This document shows positions 33,132 to 37,033 of a stretch of DNA of 37,033 bases, piece after piece. The position numbers and the translations under genes were made by a program. The stretch comes from Corallococcus interemptor. GTDB lineage: Bacteria > Myxococcota > Myxococcia > Myxococcales > Myxococcaceae. The stretch is from NCBI RefSeq assembly GCF_003668875.1, contig NZ_RAWM01000090.1, positions 1 through 37,033 on the forward strand, in the 5' to 3' direction. The first letter of the stretch is position 1. Each line of letters begins with the position of its first letter. The notes under the pieces were generated by a model. It worked only from the letters and a program-made list of their open reading frames with translations, was not told the DNA's origin and searched no databases.

Positions 33132-35009
33132 ATGACGACCAACACCATTCGACGCGCCTTCGCTGCGCTGCTGACGCTGACGTGTCTCGGGGCGATGTCC
33201 GCCCCGGCCGCCACGGGTGTGCAAGGGCCCGTGCCCCCGGCCTTCCAGAACCGCCTGATGGTGGGCCTCTTCGAGGAGGCCGGCCAGAACTGGATGCGCG
33301 ACAGCAACGTCCCCTGGGACGCGCGCTATCGCTATTTCACCAAGGGCTGGGCGGACAACTGGGGCTATGGCGCCCGCGACGGCAGCTGGGCAGCCAGCTT
33401 CTTCACGGAGACGAAGGCGCTGGGCTACGTGCCCGTCGTCACCTACTACCAGCTCTTCGGTGAGCCGGGCGGCGGCGAGCAGGAGACGCTCGCGAAGCTG
33501 AAGAACGCCAGCACCATGCGCAGCTACTTCGAGGACGTGAAGCTGCTCCTCCAGCGCGCGAAGACCTTCGGCGGCCCGGTCATCCTCCACGTGGAGCCGG
33601 ACGCGGTCGGCTTCATGCAGTTCCAGACGGCCTCCAACCCCAACGCCCCCGCGGCCATCGCGTCCTCGGGCATGCCGGAGCTGGCGGGCCTGCCCAACAC
33701 CGTCGCCGGATGGAGCCTGGCGTTCCTCCAGCTGCGCAAATCCGTGGGCGCGAACAACGTCGTGCTGGGCCTGCACATCTCCGCGTGGGCCAGCGGCAAG
33801 GACATCGCGTTCAACTCGCTGACGGATCCGCTGCAGCCGGAGGTGGACAAGGTCGTCAACTTCCTCAAGCCGCTGGGCCTGGCCACCAACGTCACCGGCG
33901 CCACCTACGACGTGCTGGTGGGCGACCCGCTGGACCGCGACGCGGACTTCTACCGGCTCACGCAGGGCGCGGACCACCTCTGGGACATGAGCGATTCTGC
34001 GTCCCTCACGTCGCGCTCGTACAACCGCTACGCGGAGTGGCTGCGCCTGTGGAACCAGACCACCGGCAAGCGCTGGATGCTGTGGCAGATCCCGCTGGGC
34101 AACTCCAACCACCTCAACATCAACAACGGCGGCGGCCCGCGCCAGGGCTACAAGGACAACCGCACCGAGTACTTCTTCGGCGCGAGCGGTGACGCGCACC
34201 GGCGCAAGTTCGCCAACGTGGGCGTCATCGCCCTGCTGTACGGCGCGGGCGCGGGCGGCCAGAGCTCCTACCAGAACGACCAGGGCACCGACGGCCAGCC
34301 GTACCTGAAGCAGCGCGCGAGCACGTTCCTCAACGCGGGCGGACTCATCCTGCCCGCGGCCGGCACCACCCTCCCGCCCCCGGGCGGCGGCGGATCCACC
34401 GACGGTGGCACCGTGGACGCGGGCACCCCTCCGGTCGACGCGGGCACCGGCACCGATGGCGGCACGCGCCCGGATGGTGGCACCGACGGCGGCGTGGACG
34501 GCGGCACGCGTCCGGACGCCGGCACCGACGGCGGCACCGGCACCTCCGACGCGGGCACCCCTGCGGATCCGTCCAAGTACGGCTTCGAGTCCGGCACGCA
34601 GGGCTTCAGCGCCGCCGGCGCCGCGCTGTCGGCCGTGAGCACCAGCACGACGCAGGCCTACGCGGGCATCCGTTCGCTCGCCGTGCCCTTCAACGGCACG
34701 TCCGGCAAGGGCACCGTGGCCGTGGCCAACGCGGCCGTGCCGTCCGCCAGGACGGTGACGTTCCGGCTGTGGCTGCCCTCTGGCAGCAAGATCACCGGCG
34801 TGCAGCCCTACACGATTGAAGGCGCCTCCGCGAACTGGCGCTGGACGGGCAGCTGGATCCCGGTGGGCAACCTCAAGGCGGGCGCGTGGAACGCCATCAC
34901 CGTGAAGCTGCCCTCCGGCTCCACCTCCCCGCTGTACCAGCTGGGCGTGGAGTTCCAGACGACGGGCACGTGGAAGGGCACGGTCTACCTCGACGGAGTC
35001 AGCTGGTAG
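33132..35009 (+). CDS. secreted TIM-barrel-like protein (putative glycoside hydrolase) with carbohydrate-binding-like domain
   Basis: This 625-residue protein starts at ATG 33132 with a signal peptide (AFAALLTLTCLGAMSAPAAT). Residues ~35-415 look like a TIM-barrel: 'FQNRLMVGLFEEAGQNWM', 'GYVPVVTYYQLF', 'PVILHVEPDAVGFMQF' (E155, D157 possible catalytic acids), 'VVLGLHISAWAS', and 'GKRWMLWQIPLGNSNHLN'. A linker of about 60 residues rich in Asp-Gly-Gly-Thr and Asp-Ala-Gly (418-478) is typical of myxobacterial exported enzymes. Residues ~480-625 form a jelly-roll-like module starting 'YGFESGTQGFSAAG' and ending 'KGTVYLDGVSW', resembling carbohydrate-binding domains. I cannot place it in a numbered GH family. 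The ribosome-binding site is weak. Confidence 0.8.
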   Translation: MTTNTIRRAFAALLTLTCLGAMSAPAATGVQGPVPPAFQNRLMVGLFEEAGQNWMRDSNVPWDARYRYFTKGWADNWGYGARDGSWAASFFTETKALGYVPVVTYYQLFGEPGGGEQETLAKLKNASTMRSYFEDVKLLLQRAKTFGGPVILHVEPDAVGFMQFQTASNPNAPAAIASSGMPELAGLPNTVAGWSLAFLQLRKSVGANNVVLGLHISAWASGKDIAFNSLTDPLQPEVDKVVNFLKPLGLATNVTGATYDVLVGDPLDRDADFYRLTQGADHLWDMSDSASLTSRSYNRYAEWLRLWNQTTGKRWMLWQIPLGNSNHLNINNGGGPRQGYKDNRTEYFFGASGDAHRRKFANVGVIALLYGAGAGGQSSYQNDQGTDGQPYLKQRASTFLNAGGLILPAAGTTLPPPGGGGSTDGGTVDAGTPPVDAGTGTDGGTRPDGGTDGGVDGGTRPDAGTDGGTGTSDAGTPADPSKYGFESGTQGFSAAGAALSAVSTSTTQAYAGIRSLAVPFNGTSGKGTVAVANAAVPSARTVTFRLWLPSGSKITGVQPYTIEGASANWRWTGSWIPVGNLKAGAWNAITVKLPSGSTSPLYQLGVEFQTTGTWKGTVYLDGVSW

Positions 35010-35077
35010 TCCAAGCAGTTTCCGGTCTCGCGGGCGCGTGCAACCGTCCGCGGGACCGGCGTAGGGTAGCGGCGCCC

Positions 35078-36205
35078 GTGAGTCCCCCGCCCAACGCCGC
35101 CCCCATCTCCCGCGAGCGCGTGCGCGCCATCGACTGGCTGCGCGGCCTCTCCGTCCTCGTGATGATCCAGACCCACGCGCTGGTGCTGCTCACCCCCGAG
35201 CTGCGCAAGAGCGTGTGGACCGGACGCCTGCTCAAGGTGGACGGACTGGTGGCCCCCGCGTTCATCTTCTCCGCCGGGTTCGCGCTGGCGCTGCTCATGG
35301 TGCGCAGCGCCGCCGCGGGCGTGCTGCACGAGCGCGTGCCCCGCAACCTCCGCCGCATCGCGGAGGTGTTCGCCGTCGCCGCGCTCGTCAACGCCGTGTG
35401 GTTCCCCATCCGCACCCAGCCCGTGTGGCTCCTGCGTCTGGACATCCTCCACTGCGTGGGGCTGTGCCTGCTGATCACCCTGCCCATCGCCGCGCTGCTG
35501 GCCTCACGTCCGCGAGTCCTCGCGGGCACCGCCTTCGTCCTGGCGATGGTGGCGTTCGCCCTGGCCCCCTTCAGCGACAACGCGGGCGAGCCCTGGGCGT
35601 CCTTCCTGCGCAAGTCCAACTGGGCCCCCTTCCCGATGGTGCCGTGGGTGGGCTTCGCGTGGCTGGGCGCCTTCGCGGGCTGCATCGCGGGCGCGTGGGG
35701 CCGCAAGGGTTTGGCCCGGGCCCTGGGCTTCCTCATCGCGCTGGGGCTTGTGGGCACGCTGCTGCCGGGCGCGCTCAACAACCTCTACCCGCCGCACCGC
35801 TTCTTCGTCACCAACCCGTCCAACTCCGCCACCCGCTTCATGTGGGTCTGCGCGGTGCTGCGGGTGATGCTGTGGGTGGAGGGCCGGATGGCGCCGGACG
35901 CGAAGCCGTCCCGCGCGCGGCGCTTCCTGGAGGTGTTCGGCACCTCGTCGCTGTCCGCGTACTTCTTCCACGAGATGCTGCTGTACTACCGCGTCTTCGG
36001 CGTCTTCTCGTTCCAGAAGCTGTGGGGCGACTCCAGCGGATGGCTGAAGTTCACGGGCCTGCTCGCGCTGCTCATCGCGTGCACGTATGTGCTGTGCCTC
36101 GCGTGGGATCCGGTGGAGCGCGCGGTGAAGAAGGGCTTCGCGCGCGCCAGCCAGTGGCTGCTCAGTGCGGCGCGCTGGCCGCGGCCTGCTCGAAGGCGCG
36201 GATGA
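35078..36205 (+). CDS. DUF1624-type membrane acyltransferase (HGSNAT-like)
   Basis: This 375-residue protein starts at GTG 35078; the frame opens earlier but that part is antisense-like Arg/Pro sequence. It opens with '[26 protein letters not shown]', the R-x-x-x-[IL]-D-x-[LW]-RG-x-x-[IV] plus membrane-His signature of the heparan-alpha-glucosaminide N-acetyltransferase/DUF1624 superfamily. About ten membrane segments follow. '[17 protein letters not shown]' and '[16 protein letters not shown]' are further family-like parts. Such enzymes move acyl groups across the membrane onto envelope sugars. Its 3' end overlaps the opposite-strand VOC gene by 44 bp. Confidence 0.82.
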   Translation: MSPPPNAAPISRERVRAIDWLRGLSVLVMIQTHALVLLTPELRKSVWTGRLLKVDGLVAPAFIFSAGFALALLMVRSAAAGVLHERVPRNLRRIAEVFAVAALVNAVWFPIRTQPVWLLRLDILHCVGLCLLITLPIAALLASRPRVLAGTAFVLAMVAFALAPFSDNAGEPWASFLRKSNWAPFPMVPWVGFAWLGAFAGCIAGAWGRKGLARALGFLIALGLVGTLLPGALNNLYPPHRFFVTNPSNSATRFMWVCAVLRVMLWVEGRMAPDAKPSRARRFLEVFGTSSLSAYFFHEMLLYYRVFGVFSFQKLWGDSSGWLKFTGLLALLIACTYVLCLAWDPVERAVKKGFARASQWLLSAARWPRPARRRG

Positions 36206-36653
36206 TCTCCGGCGGGGCCTGCACCAGTTCGATGAGGACGCCCTCGCCGCTCAGCGGGAACTGATCGCTGGCCTTCGGGTGGATGAAGCACACGTCGAAG
36301 CCCGCCGCGCCCTTGCGGATGCCGCCGGGCGTGAAGCGCATGCCCTGCCCCTCCAGCCACTTGACGGCCACCGCCAGGTCGTCCACCCACAGCCCCACGT
36401 GGTTGAGCGCCGGGTCGTGCACCTTGGGGCGGCCGTCGGGGTTGACGGGCTGCATCAAGTCCACCTCCACCTTGAAGGGGCCCGCGCCCGCCACGACGAT
36501 GTCCTCGTCCACGTTCTCTTTTTCGCTGCGGTAGGTGCCGTGGGCCGTCAGGCCCAGCGTGTCCACCCACAGCTTGCGCAGGGCGCCCTTGTCGAGGCCC
36601 CCGATGGCGATCTGCTGGATGCCCAGAATCCGGAACGGTCGTGTCGTCTCCAT
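36162..36653 (-). CDS. VOC-superfamily protein (glyoxalase / methylmalonyl-CoA epimerase-like)
   Basis: This 163-residue protein starts at ATG 36653 ([20 protein letters not shown]). Two beta-alpha-beta-beta-beta modules are visible: '[23 protein letters not shown]...' and '[27 protein letters not shown]...'. Metal ligands may include His in LNHVGL, and Glu in [11 protein letters not shown]. The first-strand His of many VOC enzymes is Gln here. The layout is nearest to methylmalonyl-CoA epimerase or lactoylglutathione lyase types, but the substrate is unassigned. The gene converges with and overlaps the acyltransferase gene. Confidence 0.85.
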   Translation of the reverse strand: METTRPFRILGIQQIAIGGLDKGALRKLWVDTLGLTAHGTYRSEKENVDEDIVVAGAGPFKVEVDLMQPVNPDGRPKVHDPALNHVGLWVDDLAVAVKWLEGQGMRFTPGGIRKGAAGFDVCFIHPKASDQFPLSGEGVLIELVQAPPEIIRAFEQAAASAPH

Positions 36654-36796
36654 GGGCGGGGACCGTCGCAAAAGGGGTCCCCCCGCGCAAGCGCGGCCCA
36701 CGCGCGGACCCGGGAAAAATTCACCGGATAAACCCATTCCGGAGGTCACCCGTTTCCAGGGGCACGCTGACTTCCTCCCGTCGTCCCGGAGCCGCC

Positions 36797-36982
36797 ATGT
36801 CCCCGTTCTTCTCGAAGCGCCGCGTGTCCTTCGTCAGTGGTGCCCTCCTGTGCGCCAGCCTCGTGAGCGCCTGCTCCATGCGGGAGCCCGTGCAGAGCGC
36901 GGCCCGTGAGGAGCTGCGGCCCCAGGCCGTGGCCATCACCGAGTCCGCCCCCTCCAAGGACAGCGACTCCGCCCCCCGCGAC
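36797..36982 (+). CDS. hypothetical lipoprotein, 3' end missing (contig end)
   Basis: The start is ATG 36797. The signal peptide ends LVSAC with Cys26 as lipidation site. The visible mature part is '[20 protein letters not shown]' followed by '[16 protein letters not shown]', a low-complexity region after the lipid anchor. The genuine sequence stops at about 36982 because adapter sequence follows, so the apparent stop at 37022-37024 and the C-terminus ending LSLIHISEPTRRS are artefacts. Function cannot be judged. The sequence resembles the N-terminus of secreted lipoproteins of Myxococcaceae. Confidence 0.8.
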
Positions 36983-37033
36983 CTGTCTCTCATACACATC
37001 TCCGAGCCCACGAGACGCTCATGAAACTCGTAT
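36983..37033 (+). other. Illumina Nextera adapter contamination
   Basis: Bases 36983-37001 match the 19-bp Tn5 mosaic end (reverse orientation) with one mismatch at 36991. Bases 37002-37015 match the Nextera read-2 adapter (CCGAGCCCACGAGAC). They are followed by GCTCATGA, which I recognise as a Nextera XT i7 index (N714), then AACTCGTAT, one mismatch from the P7 sequence ATCTCGTAT. This is sequencing library DNA and not genomic. Confidence 0.97.

Noticed and set aside
36983-37024. Natural C-terminus LSLIHISEPTRRS of the last lipoprotein
   Set aside because: This peptide is the translation of Nextera adapter sequence.

Overview
The window looks like one complete contig from a draft genome of a high-GC deltaproteobacterium in the Myxococcaceae (Corallococcus or Myxococcus type). 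The signs are strong third-position GC, a large number of lipoproteins, Asp-Gly-Gly/Asp-Ala-Gly linkers in a secreted protein, and an infC gene that appears to start at AUC, as I recall for Myxococcus xanthus dsg. The left edge stops inside an IS3-type transposase gene, a typical repeat break. The last 51 bases (36983-37033) are Illumina Nextera adapter plus index sequence, not genome.

Region 1 (1-11825) is accessory and envelope-oriented. It holds an IS3 end abutting the last ~80 codons of a capA-like gene, a secreted DUF4091/GH123-like protein, two gene remnants on opposite strands (2224-2495), and two tandem 748-residue lipoproteins with Ig-like domains and seven kelch blades that overlap by ATGA. 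These are followed by a lipoprotein polysaccharide deacetylase with a jelly-roll-like tail, another gene remnant, a trypsin-like lipoprotein protease and an exported beta-lactamase-fold hydrolase with a TPR-like tail.

Region 2 (11922-19873) is a conserved housekeeping block on the minus strand: tRNA-Val(GAC), thrS, infC, rpmI, rplT, pheS, pheT, ihfA, then tRNA-Pro(GGG). The thrS-to-ihfA order is that of enterobacteria. The regulatory DNA is the most interesting part of the window. A consensus-like promoter precedes tRNA-Val. A very strong intrinsic terminator lies between tRNA-Val and thrS, with its T-run only 21 nt before the thrS start. A second terminator sits between rplT and pheS. The infC start is AUC, with a long stem-loop upstream and a Shine-Dalgarno sequence embedded in a palindrome. 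Paired hairpins precede rpmI.

Region 3 (19908-32680) is mixed chromosomal content. It includes a family-5 uracil-DNA glycosylase coupled to an AI-2E/PerM-type membrane protein, a PEGA-type lipoprotein next to an LPP20-like exported protein, a PilZ protein, and an FKBP-type isomerase. Then come a translationally coupled pair of unknown genes, a lipoprotein HExxH metallopeptidase, a cold-shock protein with its own terminator, an ACE-type (M2) dipeptidase, UvsE, a DHH phosphoesterase and a DUF3105 lipoprotein.

Region 4 (32681-37033) starts with a gene-poor stretch carrying the tail of an NRPS/PKS-type thioesterase. It continues with a secreted TIM-barrel-like protein joined by a Gly/Asp/Thr-rich linker to a carbohydrate-binding-like domain, a DUF1624-type membrane acyltransferase, a convergent VOC-family protein overlapping it by 44 bp, and a lipoprotein gene cut off by the adapter.

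I did not find a clearly new multi-gene system such as a defence island, CRISPR array or prophage. The best candidates for undescribed biology are the terminator-gated aminoacyl-tRNA synthetase transcription units, the infC leader, and the kelch lipoprotein pair with conserved N-termini and divergent propellers.
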